This document shows, piece after piece, positions 43,479 through 51,755 of a stretch of DNA of 53,536 nt. This DNA is from Caballeronia sordidicola (lineage in GTDB: Bacteria > Pseudomonadota > Gammaproteobacteria > Burkholderiales > Burkholderiaceae), in NCBI RefSeq assembly GCF_000729995.1, contig NZ_JNFG01000207.1, forward strand, positions 1-53,536. Reading direction: 5' to 3'. A program made the translations under genes and the position numbers. Within the stretch, counting starts at the first letter, position 1; each line of letters begins with the position of its first letter. The notes under the pieces are model-generated. The model had not been told where the DNA came from, ran no database searches, and was given only the letters and a program-made list of their open reading frames with translations.

Positions 43479-44543
43479 TCATCGTTTTACCGTTTCAGCC
43501 TGCAGCATCTTCTCTATCTGTTGCAGAATTTCATCGCGTTTGTCTTTCGATAAACCACGTAAGCGCAATTCAAGTCTGTCGTCTCCATACGTCTTGAGAT
43601 CGCCCACCGCAAGCCCGTCCAGCTTGATCTCCAACCGCTGTGCATAGCGCTGACGGCCTGCGGGTTTCGGCGTTTCTTGTGCGCTCGCACGACCTTTGAC
43701 GATGTCTGCCACTTGCCGGGTGCTCAGATCATCCGATGCAATCTTGTTGATCAATCGCAGCGTGGCGTCCGCGCCGCGCGCCGTATGAAAGCGTGAGACC
43801 TGGTAAGCCATGTTCGAACCAAATCGATCCGGCCGGGCGACCATTTCATGCATCACGGTCTCGGGTAGCTTCGCGATAGCTAAAGCGACCGCGATTGTGG
43901 ATTCGTCGAGGCCCAGGTGGTCGGCGAGTTCCCGCTGGCTCTGAAAGTGTTTTTCATCGAGGAAACGCTTCCAGACGATGGCATTATCGAAGACGGTTTG
44001 CGAGTCCCGCTGGACGTTAAGGTCATAACCCAGCTTGTAGCTTTCGATGCCAATAGGCAAGTCGATGACAATCGCCTTCACGGTTTCTTTGTTGGCTTCC
44101 TTCAACGCCCTTACTCGCCGGCCGCCGTCGCTAACAAAGAAAGTACCCGCGTTTTCGTGATCGGGGATCACGTGAATCGCTTGCTGCTGGCCCTGCTTCG
44201 CCAGATTGACGGCCAATTCTGCGATCGACGCCTTCAGATAAAAATGCCTGGGATTGAAGGGGCTCGGTTTGATGGCCTTTAGCGGCAACTCAACTACCTG
44301 GCCGTGTACGTATCTGTTTTTCCGGCGCCACGCCTTGAAGTTTTCCGACTCCTGCGCCGTTGGGTCATCGTGAAACTGATCTTCAGAGTAAGCGCTGGAG
44401 CGGCCAGTGACCTGCTTATCGTTCCCTGCCTCTTGATTGACGATTTCGTCGATGGCGTTGATGCGATCCAGGGCTGTGCGCTTTTCGCTGCTGGTCGTAT
44501 CCGGCCGGGCTTTAAAGCCTTTTGCGAACTGGGTAGGTTTCAT
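43479..44543 (-). CDS. parB: ParB partition protein
   Basis: This 354-residue protein has the ParB/Spo0J N-terminal CTPase domain (IKPSPFNPRHFYLKASIAELAVNLAKQGQQQAIHVIPDHENAGTFFVSDGGRRVRALKEANKE, with box II GGRRVRA), a helix-turn-helix (ELADHLGLDESTIAVALAIAKLPETVMHEM) and a C-terminal dimer domain. It loads on parS and spreads. Its ATG (44541-44543) lies 8 bases past the parS-like site at 44552, and its AAAGGA ribosome-binding site (44550-44555) overlaps that site. It follows parA with 24 bases between, and the pair is co-transcribed. Confidence 0.95.
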   Translation of the reverse strand: MKPTQFAKGFKARPDTTSSEKRTALDRINAIDEIVNQEAGNDKQVTGRSSAYSEDQFHDDPTAQESENFKAWRRKNRYVHGQVVELPLKAIKPSPFNPRHFYLKASIAELAVNLAKQGQQQAIHVIPDHENAGTFFVSDGGRRVRALKEANKETVKAIVIDLPIGIESYKLGYDLNVQRDSQTVFDNAIVWKRFLDEKHFQSQRELADHLGLDESTIAVALAIAKLPETVMHEMVARPDRFGSNMAYQVSRFHTARGADATLRLINKIASDDLSTRQVADIVKGRASAQETPKPAGRQRYAQRLEIKLDGLAVGDLKTYGDDRLELRLRGLSKDKRDEILQQIEKMLQAETVKR

Positions 44544-44551
44544 TCAGGATC

Positions 44552-44567
44552 CTTTATGCGCATAAAG
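44552..44567. repeat. parS-like site between parA and parB
   Basis: CTTTATGCGCATAAAG is a perfect 16-bp palindrome. It abuts the parA stop and overlaps the parB ribosome-binding site by four bases. It resembles the ATGCGCAT-centred parS class that I recall for secondary replicons of Burkholderia; the chromosomal parS of the GTTTCACGTGAAAC type is not present here. Confidence 0.78.
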
Positions 44568-45230
44568 TCAGGGAAGCATGGCGAGAACTTCGTCTGCGCA
44601 CGCACGTATTTCAATCGCGGCCAGTCGCGCGCCCCGGTCGCTCATCTGAAGTACGGTCTGGCCGAGCGCCATCGCTTGCTTGTAGCACTCGCGGGTCGGA
44701 ATCTGTGTTTTCAGCAAAGGGAAACCCAACTCTTCCAACGCACGCTTCAGTTCGCGCGTGAGCATGCGTTTCTCCTCTGTTTTGTTGAGGAGAAACACTG
44801 CACGCAGATCTTCATTCATGACCTGCGCTTGCTGAATGAGTTTGACGAGACCCACGCTGGACCAGTAGTCGGCGGGTGACGACGATGTCGGGACAATGGC
44901 GACCGTCGCAGCGAGAAGAACGACGCCCGATACCTTCTCCGTAATTGACGGCGGGCAATCGACGACGATGATGTCGTAGTCGTTGACGAATTTCTTGATC
45001 TCTCGATGAATCTGGGCCCCTGCTTCGGACAGGTTCACGATAGGGAACGGGATGCCGCTGGCCTCGTCGGACGCAGCGCTAGCCCAATGGACCAGGGTAT
45101 TTTGCCCGTCCGCGTCGACGACGAGCACCCGCTTTCCTTTCTCGTGAAACGCCGCGCCTAGATGCATTGCTATCGTGCTTTTCCCTACTCCGCCCTTCTG
45201 CTGCGTGATCGCAATGATTTCAGCTGCCAC
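44568..45230 (-). CDS. parA: ParA partition ATPase (short form)
   Basis: This 220-residue deviant Walker ATPase has the signature KGGVGKST (residues 12-19), VVDADGQNT and DCPPSI (about 91-96), plus TSSSPADYWSSVGLVKLI. The N-terminal helix-turn-helix of long ParAs is absent, so this is the small (type Ib-like) form. ParB-DNA complexes activate its ATPase to move the replicon. It is first in the parAB operon. A parS-like site at 45329-45344, 99 bases upstream, may serve as operator. Confidence 0.95.
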   Translation of the reverse strand: MAAEIIAITQQKGGVGKSTIAMHLGAAFHEKGKRVLVVDADGQNTLVHWASAASDEASGIPFPIVNLSEAGAQIHREIKKFVNDYDIIVVDCPPSITEKVSGVVLLAATVAIVPTSSSPADYWSSVGLVKLIQQAQVMNEDLRAVFLLNKTEEKRMLTRELKRALEELGFPLLKTQIPTRECYKQAMALGQTVLQMSDRGARLAAIEIRACADEVLAMLP

Positions 45231-45328
45231 GTTTTGCTCCCAAATTTAGCTTTTCGAATTTTACATTGAAAACTCAATTTTTCTAGCAGTAACTCATCGA
45301 GTTGGCCGTTTGGTCGATTTTCTGTGGG

Positions 45329-45344
45329 GTTTATGCGCATAAAG
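45329..45344. repeat. parS-like site upstream of parA
   Basis: GTTTATGCGCATAAAG matches the core of the 44552 site. It lies 99 bases before the parA start, where bound ParB could repress the operon. Confidence 0.78.
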
Positions 45345-45847
45345 TCTGGTGCATGCGGTTGCTTGGCTGCACGCCTGTCTCGTTATCGTGGAGAAATCTA
45401 CTGGATCGTGCGGAGGGCTGAGGGCGTGATGCAGGTTTCTTGCTCCGCAGTCTGGCTTTGATGCTTGGTCTGTGTGCTAGTGAATTAACGCGATTCGGCA
45501 ACAAGTCGGGTCGCTGCTCTCCGCTAGTCGGATTGAATCGGGAAAACTCGGCTGCGGCTGCGGCTGCGGCTGCTGGCCCTTCGTCCGTTCTTTGGATATT
45601 TCGCCAGCGGTCCGGCGTGCTCGAGCGCTGAACGAGGGTGCGGGCTTGGTTTATGTCTTCGCTGCAGAAGGCCGATTGGTCTCGATTAATGAGCCCGCGA
45701 ACGGCGTGTTCAATGTGGCGGATGGTCAACCCTGCTGCGTGGCAACTGACGTTCGTTCGTGATCGTCCCCGTCGCAGTGAGTGCCTCGATTAGCAGAAAG
45801 CGACTGCGAACTGGATGCGACTCAGGAAGCTCGTCGCGGAGGCGGAG

Positions 45848-45863
45848 CTTTATGCGCATAAAG
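45848..45863. repeat. parS-like site with extended symmetry
   Basis: CTTTATGCGCATAAAG is flanked by GGCGGA (45841-45846) and TCCGCC (45864-45869), so the symmetry continues for six more base pairs on each side. It lies 618 bases upstream of parA. Confidence 0.78.
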
Positions 45864-46647
45864 TCCGCCGTCTCTCAGCTGGGATTCTCGAGGCCGCTGG
45901 TCCAACGGACCGAATGTGCGCGCATCGTAGATTAGACAACGCTCGATCATTCAGCCTAGGCGGCGTCCGATGAGCGTACTTCTAGCTGCGCAGTTTGGGG
46001 ACGAGATATCGGGATGATCGGAAGGCACGACCGCTATTTACGGGCGTTTGTTCTTCACCGTCATCCCGATGACATCGAAATTCATTGTCGCGCGCTTCCG
46101 CTTGTTGAAAGCGCAGCGCTCCGCGCAGGGCACTGCGATCGTAATGCGCACCACAACCGCTCGTTTAGATTCATATTTTAGTAATTATAATTATTAGACA
46201 TAATAGACGTCATATGCGGCAGCCAGCTCGGTTAGCGGCGCCCCTCAACCTTGGAAGCGAGTGTCTATGAAGCTTTTAATCGACCATAGACTTCAAGACG
46301 CGAAACACAGAAATGAATCGAACACGGCGCGAGGTGAGCCCTCGACCCAATCAACGTGCTGAAGTCGAAAAGCGCGCACTCGCGTCTGCCCGGCATCCGC
46401 CGCGCATCCTCTATAAACAGCGAGACTAATAGGATTACCTCCACTCAATCCGACACCTCCAATCAAACGTCATCCTCACCACATAAAATTACCTCCAAAC
46501 CCCTACGGTCTGAAAGCACCCCAAGTATTTTGTAAGCCTTCGCTCGTAAAATCCGGCGACCGTGCGGCGCCTGCTGCTTACCAATACCGGCCGTCGCGGG
46601 CAACCGGACCAACCAGTCACTCCCTCCACTTAGCCAAGGGCATTTCA

Positions 46648-48033
46648 GTGCATCTGACATCGACTCTCGCCGCGTGGTCCGCCCACGACACGCGTCTTCT
46701 CATCGCATGCGCGCTCGGTCTGGCGTCAATCATCGTTCTCATCAGCGCGCTGAAACTTGCGCCGTTTCTCTCAATCCTCGTCGGCACTTTCGTCGCGGGT
46801 TTCACGGCAAGCTTGCCGCTGGAAGCCGTCGCGAGCGCGTTCAGCAAAGGGGCGGGCGGAATCCTGGGGGATGTCGGCATCATCATCGCGCTCGGGGCCA
46901 TGCTCGGCGCGCTGATGGCGGAATCGGGCGCGGCGGACCGGCTGGTCGGAACGATCCTCGATCACTCCACGCCGCGCACGTTGCCGTGGCTGATGGCGCT
47001 GGTGGCCATCATCATTGGCTTGCCGCTGTTCTTTGAAGTGGGTCTTGTCATGATGGTGCCGATCATCTTTGTGATGGCGCGCCGCTCGAAGCAGCCGATC
47101 CTGCGTATCGCGATCCCCGCGCTCGCCGGCATGACGACGCTGCACGCGCTGCTGCCGCCGCATCCGGGTCCGCTGATCGCGGTCAGTGCGCTGCACGCCG
47201 ACCTCGGGATCACGATGGGGCTGGGTTTCATCATCGCCATTCCTGCCGTGATTCTTGCCGGGCCGGTCTATGGCATGTGGCTGTCGCGCCGCATGCATGT
47301 GGAGGAGCCGGAGGAGATGGGCAAGCTGTTTTCATCGAAAGTCGATGCAAACGGCGCGCTCGACGCGCCGAGCTTCGGCATCTCGTTGCTGACCATTCTT
47401 CTACCCGTTGTCCTGATGCTTGGCCGAACAGTGGCGAAGCTGGCGATTCAGCCCGAAACTCTTCTCTTCGATACCCTCAATTTTCTCGGTGAGCCACTTA
47501 TCGCCTTGGGACTCACCGTTCTTTTCGCGATCGTTGTGCTTGGCTGGACGCGCGGCATGCCACGTGACCGGGTGGGCGGCATTCTGCGTAAAAGCCTGCC
47601 GCCGATCTGCGCTTTGCTGCTGACCATCGGCGCGGGGGGCGGTCTCAAGCAGACGCTCGTCGCCGCCGGCATCAGCACGACGATCGGCAAGATCGCCATC
47701 GGCTCGCACATGCCGCTGATCCTGCTGGCCTGGCTGATCGCAGTGGCCTTGCGGCAGGCGACCGGCTCGGCGACTGTCGCGACCACGACCACCGCGGGGA
47801 TCATCGCGCCGGTCGTGGCGGGGTTGAGCGCGACCCACAACTCGCTGCTGGCGCTGGCGATCGGCGCGGGTTCGGTGTTTTTCTGCCACGTCAATGACGC
47901 CGGCTTCTGGATGATCCGCGAGTACTTCGGCTTGCAGTTGAAGCAGACCGTCTACGTCTGGTCGGTGTTGCAAACCATCGTCTCGGTAGTCGGCCTCGCG
48001 TTGACGCTGGTCATGTGGGGCGTGCTGACGTAA
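46648..48033 (+). CDS. GntP-family gluconate-type permease
   Basis: This 461-residue polytopic protein begins MHLTSTLAAWSAHDTRLLIACALGLASIIVLI. The GntP/GntT signatures IIIGLPLFFEVGLVMMVPIIF, LHALLPPHPGPLIAVSAL and ALRQATGSATVATTTTAGIIAP, and the end GSVFFCHVNDAGFWMIREYFGL, are all present. They place it close to gluconate/hexonate proton symporters. The start is GTG with AAGGG 7 bases before it. No gluconate kinase is adjacent. It is distinct from the GntP protein at 13987-15387. Confidence 0.93.
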   Translation: MHLTSTLAAWSAHDTRLLIACALGLASIIVLISALKLAPFLSILVGTFVAGFTASLPLEAVASAFSKGAGGILGDVGIIIALGAMLGALMAESGAADRLVGTILDHSTPRTLPWLMALVAIIIGLPLFFEVGLVMMVPIIFVMARRSKQPILRIAIPALAGMTTLHALLPPHPGPLIAVSALHADLGITMGLGFIIAIPAVILAGPVYGMWLSRRMHVEEPEEMGKLFSSKVDANGALDAPSFGISLLTILLPVVLMLGRTVAKLAIQPETLLFDTLNFLGEPLIALGLTVLFAIVVLGWTRGMPRDRVGGILRKSLPPICALLLTIGAGGGLKQTLVAAGISTTIGKIAIGSHMPLILLAWLIAVALRQATGSATVATTTTAGIIAPVVAGLSATHNSLLALAIGAGSVFFCHVNDAGFWMIREYFGLQLKQTVYVWSVLQTIVSVVGLALTLVMWGVLT

Positions 48034-48099
48034 ATCGTGGGCAGATTGGCAAGGCTAGCGGGCGCTCCGATTCTAGAATGCGAAAAGGAGATATTGATC

Positions 48100-48390
48100 A
48101 TGCTTGCCTTGCGCCCCTCTTGTGAATGCTGTGGCAAAGCGCTGCCGCCCAACGCGCGCGACGCGATGATCTGCAGTTTCGAATGCACGTTCTGCGAAAA
48201 CTGCGTGTCGTCGCGGCTCGGCAACGTGTGCCCCAATTGCGGTGGCGGCTTCCAGCTCCGCCCGATTCGACCGAAAGCCATGCTCGAGCACCGGCCGGCC
48301 TCAACCGACGTGCATCCGGCCGGCGTGAATGAGCAAGCGCATCGCGCATTTTTCGATCGCTACAGTGCGATTCCGCCTTCCGAGCGATAA
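48100..48390 (+). CDS. DUF1272 cysteine-rich protein
   Basis: AAGGAG at 48085-48090 selects the ATG at 48100. This 96-residue protein starts MLALRPSCECCGKALPPNARDAMICSFECTFCENCVSSRLGNVCPNCGGGFQLRPIRP, the DUF1272 pattern with about ten Cys arranged for two zinc sites. Function unknown. It is on the same strand as the GntP gene 66 bases upstream. Confidence 0.92.
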   Translation: MLALRPSCECCGKALPPNARDAMICSFECTFCENCVSSRLGNVCPNCGGGFQLRPIRPKAMLEHRPASTDVHPAGVNEQAHRAFFDRYSAIPPSER

Positions 48391-48558
48391 ACGCTAGTAG
48401 ACCTAAGGGCCGTCGGCCAACGACGGCCTGCTCCCCGGCTCAGGGGATTCCCTGATCTGAGCGGTGCTCATACCCGTCCGCACGAATCGTCGATTCCTCC
48501 TCATCGACGCGCGCTCGCACAATCTGTTCATCGATCCACTCCATGAACGGAAGCCAGC

Positions 48559-49098
48559 ATGCCAACACCCCAAACCGGCCGTACCCTCAATATTGGCGAG
48601 GGCTTTGAAGGTCCGGGCGTCAATCTCGCTCACATCAACGTGCTTGTCGGCCCGCGCAACGGCCCCGCGGGCCAGGCGTTCGCCACAGCACTTGCTACGC
48701 CTTCGGCCGGCCACGCGCCGTTTGTCGTCATTGCACAACCTGGCGTGCCGACCAAACCGCTCACGCTCTATGTGAACAAGGCGCCTATCGCCGGCGAATT
48801 CCACGGCAACGCAACGTGGGGCGCATCGCAGGCGGGAATAGCGAAGGCAGTCGCCGAATCGCTCGAGGACGGCACGTTGCCACCCGAAGCGGACAACGAT
48901 TGGGTAGTGGTGACGGCGAACTGGGTGAACCCGTCTGCAGACGATCTCGACGCCGTGTTTCGCAACAACTACCGCGCGGCAAAAAACGCCATCAAGGCAG
49001 CCATGATCGGCTTGCCGTCAAAGGAAGACGTGTTCGCCGCGGCGCGCGAAGTATCGAATCCCTTCTACACACCCAGCGTTGCGCAGTCAGCCCTTTAA
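48559..49098 (+). CDS. fae: Formaldehyde-activating enzyme (Fae) homologue
   Basis: This 179-residue protein aligns by eye with Fae. LNIGEGFEGPGVNLAHINVLVGPRNGPAGQAFATAL keeps the active-site His in the LAHI position. LTLYVNKAPIAG, WGASQAGIAKAVAESLEDGTLPPEADNDWVVVTANWVNP and NNYRAAKNAIKAAM follow the family order. Fae condenses formaldehyde with tetrahydromethanopterin. It starts an apparent four-gene unit (fae, aldo-keto reductase, aldehyde dehydrogenase, MFS carrier), unlike the usual C1 clusters. The homologue could act on formaldehyde made by a neighbouring reaction or have a different role. Confidence 0.88.
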   Translation: MPTPQTGRTLNIGEGFEGPGVNLAHINVLVGPRNGPAGQAFATALATPSAGHAPFVVIAQPGVPTKPLTLYVNKAPIAGEFHGNATWGASQAGIAKAVAESLEDGTLPPEADNDWVVVTANWVNPSADDLDAVFRNNYRAAKNAIKAAMIGLPSKEDVFAAAREVSNPFYTPSVAQSAL

Positions 49099-49175
49099 TG
49101 CAGGCAGCCCTCTAAAAATCAGCGCGCCGGTGCCGTGCCCGGCAACCGTCGCCGCGCATCATGGAGACTCAAAGA

Positions 49176-50213
49176 ATGGAATTCGTCCGTCTGGGCCAAT
49201 CAGGCCTGAAAGTATCGCGCCTGTGTCTCGGCACCATGAATATGGGCACCCCGCAATGGAAGCCCTGGATTTTTGACGAACAAAAGAGTGAACCCATCGT
49301 CCGCCACGCGCTGGAGGCAGGGGTGAACTTCATCGACCTGGCGGATTTCTATTCGGCGGGCGTCGGAGAAGAAGTCGTCGGTCGCATTCTCGGTCGTCTT
49401 GCTCGGCGCGAGGAAATCGTGGTGACGACCAAGGTCGGCTATGACATGGGCGCTTATCAGAACGCCGGCGGTCATTCGCGCAAGCATGTGCTTGACGGTA
49501 TCGACGCATCGTTGCGCAGGCTGGGCATGGACTATGTCGACATCTACATGCTGCATTACTTCGATACCGCCACGTCCGTGGAGGAAACCATGGGGGCGCT
49601 GAACGACATCGTCCGGTCTGGCAAGGCGCGTTATATCGGGGTATCGACCATGTACACGTGGCAACTGGCGAAGATTGTCCAGATCTGCGAGCGGCATGGC
49701 TGGCACAAGCCTATCAACATGCAATTGCAGTTGAATCTCGCCTACCGCGAGGAAGAACGCGAAATGATGCCGTATTGCGCCGACCAGGGACTGGGCGTGT
49801 CCGTCTTTAGCCCGCTGGCGCGCGGTCTCCTGACGTGCGACCCGGCGTCCACGCGTAACCAGACCGACTTCTTCACGGCGCAGATGTATGGCGACGCGGC
49901 GTCGCGGGAGATCGCGGCATCGGTGGCGCGTGTGGCGACGCGGCGTGGCGTGAGCGCGGCGCAGATTGCGCAGGCCTGGGTGCTCCAGCGCGATGGCGTT
50001 GCCAGCATGCTGGTGGGTGCAGATTCGCCCGCCCAGTTCGATAGCGCGCTCAGTGCGCTCGGCACGCGCCTGGACGCGGACGAACTGTACGAACTCGACC
50101 GTAACTACACGCCGTGCGACGTCATCAATGACTACACGTCCGGGCGTCGTACCGCACGCGAATCTCGCGCGCCACAAGGCGACTTTGTTCAACCAATGAA
50201 GGACGCCGCATGA
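49176..50213 (+). CDS. Aldo-keto reductase
   Basis: This 345-residue TIM-barrel oxidoreductase begins MEFVRLGQSGLKVSRLCLGTMNMG. The catalytic tetrad is visible as Asp and Tyr in NFIDLADFYSAG, Lys in VVTTKVGY and His in DIYMLHYFD. The NADPH-binding end is SPLARGLLTCD and VLQRDGVASMLVGADSPAQ. The ATG at 49176 is chosen because GGAG is 9 bases before it. It likely reduces an aldehyde or ketone. Its stop overlaps the aldehyde dehydrogenase start by four bases, so the two are co-translated. Confidence 0.93.
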   Translation: MEFVRLGQSGLKVSRLCLGTMNMGTPQWKPWIFDEQKSEPIVRHALEAGVNFIDLADFYSAGVGEEVVGRILGRLARREEIVVTTKVGYDMGAYQNAGGHSRKHVLDGIDASLRRLGMDYVDIYMLHYFDTATSVEETMGALNDIVRSGKARYIGVSTMYTWQLAKIVQICERHGWHKPINMQLQLNLAYREEEREMMPYCADQGLGVSVFSPLARGLLTCDPASTRNQTDFFTAQMYGDAASREIAASVARVATRRGVSAAQIAQAWVLQRDGVASMLVGADSPAQFDSALSALGTRLDADELYELDRNYTPCDVINDYTSGRRTARESRAPQGDFVQPMKDAA

Positions 50214-51655
50214 ATCTGCTTCGCAAAGAGCATTACATCGATGGCGCCTGGCACAAAAGCGCCGAGACTTACGCCGTCCGTAATCCGGCTACGGGTGACG
50301 TGATCGCCGATGTCGCGAAGGCCGGTGCGACGCAAACGCACCAAGCCATCCGCGCTGCGGAGATCGCGTTTCCTGTCTGGCGCTCGCTCACTGCAAAAGA
50401 GCGCGGGGCGAGGGTCCGCCGCTGGGGCGAACTGATGCTCGAGCACCGCGACGCGCTCGCTGAACTGCTGACGCGTGAGCAAGGCAAGCCTCTCGCGGAA
50501 GCAAAAGGCGAAGTGGCCTATGCCGCAAGTTTCCTCGAGTGGTTTGCCGAAGAAGCGAAACGCAGCTACGGAGATGTGATTCCGAGTTCGAAGCCCGGTT
50601 CGAAGATCATCGTGACACGCGAGCCGGTCGGCGTGGTCGCGGCCATCACGCCCTGGAACTTCCCGCTTGCCATGATCACGCGCAAAGCAGGCCCTGCGTT
50701 GGCGGCCGGTTGCACGATGGTGCTGAAGCCGTCCGAGGAAACGCCGTTGAGCGCGCTGGCACTCGCCGTGCTCGCGGCGGAAGCCGGCATCCCGGCGGGC
50801 GTGTTCAACGTCGTATCCGGAGACGCTGTTGCTATCGGCGCGACGTTGACCGCATCACCCGTGGTACGCAAATTGTCGTTCACCGGATCAACGCGCGTGG
50901 GCAAGCTGCTCGCCGCGCAATCCGCGGACACATTGAAGAAACTCTCGCTGGAACTTGGGGGGAACGCACCGTTCATTGTGTTCGACGACGCTGATCTCGA
51001 CGCTGCGGTGCAAGGCGCGATGGCATCGAAGTTTCGCAACACCGGCCAGACCTGCGTATGCGTGAATCGATTTTTCGTGCAGGCGGGGGTGTATGCCGAA
51101 TTCACACAACGCTTGACCGAGGCAGTTCGCAAGCTTCGCGTAGGGGATGCGCTCGAGCGGGAAGTCGATCAGGGGCCGCTTATCAACGAGGCCGCATTCA
51201 GGAAAGTCGGCGATCACGTCGCGGACGCACTGAGCAAGGGAGCGACCGTTCTAACCGGCGGGCGTGCCCATCCGCTGGGCGGGACGTTCTACGAACCGAC
51301 GGTGCTCGCTCATGCGAACCGCACCATGTTGATCGCGCAGGAAGAAACGTTCGGACCGGTGGCTGCGTGTTTTCGCTTCGAAACAGAGGCCGAAGCGATC
51401 ACGCTCGCCAACGACACCCCGTTCGGACTAGCCGCCTATTTCTATACGCGTGACCTGGGCCGCGCGTGGCGGGTAGCCGACGCACTCGAGACAGGTATGG
51501 TGGGTATCAACGAAGGAATCATATCGACGGAGGTGGCGCCCTTTGGCGGGGTCAAGCAATCAGGCCTTGGCCGCGAGGGATCGAAGTATGGCCTCGATGA
51601 ATACATGGAAATGAAATACATGATGATCAGTGGCCTGACGGGCATTGAGCATTGA
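50210..51655 (+). CDS. NAD(P)-dependent aldehyde dehydrogenase, succinate-semialdehyde dehydrogenase-like
   Basis: This 481-residue ALDH has all catalytic features: Asn in TPWNFP, Glu in LSLELGGNAPF and the nucleophile Cys in NTGQTCVCVNR, with the NAD site FTGSTRVGKLL. Length and the IDGAWHKSAETYAVRNPATGDVIADVAKAGA start, with SGLGREGSKYGLDEYMEMKYMMIS at the end, resemble GabD. The neighbouring Fae homologue, reductase and MFS carrier give no hint of GABA use, so another semialdehyde is possible. The ATG overlaps the previous stop (ATGA). Confidence 0.93.
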   Translation: MNLLRKEHYIDGAWHKSAETYAVRNPATGDVIADVAKAGATQTHQAIRAAEIAFPVWRSLTAKERGARVRRWGELMLEHRDALAELLTREQGKPLAEAKGEVAYAASFLEWFAEEAKRSYGDVIPSSKPGSKIIVTREPVGVVAAITPWNFPLAMITRKAGPALAAGCTMVLKPSEETPLSALALAVLAAEAGIPAGVFNVVSGDAVAIGATLTASPVVRKLSFTGSTRVGKLLAAQSADTLKKLSLELGGNAPFIVFDDADLDAAVQGAMASKFRNTGQTCVCVNRFFVQAGVYAEFTQRLTEAVRKLRVGDALEREVDQGPLINEAAFRKVGDHVADALSKGATVLTGGRAHPLGGTFYEPTVLAHANRTMLIAQEETFGPVAACFRFETEAEAITLANDTPFGLAAYFYTRDLGRAWRVADALETGMVGINEGIISTEVAPFGGVKQSGLGREGSKYGLDEYMEMKYMMISGLTGIEH

Positions 51656-51755
51656 CCACTGAACGCCGAAAGATGCTGGCTAGCGCCAAGCGGCTCTGCC
51701 GTGCACGCATAGCCAGCGTCAACGCAATTGAAGAACATATAGGTAAGGAGACGCA

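Larger units (their letters stand above)
45231..46647. other. 1.4-kb gene-free region with parS-like sites
   Basis: No convincing gene is seen. It holds parS-like sites at 45329 and 45848, a (GGCTGC)4 simple repeat at 45550-45573, and an AT-rich part with the palindrome TAATTATAATTA at 46182-46193. The latter could be an upstream element for the next gene or an unwinding site. Confidence 0.7.

Noticed and set aside
45331..45729. Open frame upstream of parA
   Set aside because: Low-complexity Ala run from the GGCTGC repeat, no ribosome-binding site, no domain, and it overlaps a parS-like site.
46315..46350. Further iteron-like copy (GAGGTGAGCC)
   Set aside because: Only the left half matches; the CGGGA half is absent at the right spacing.
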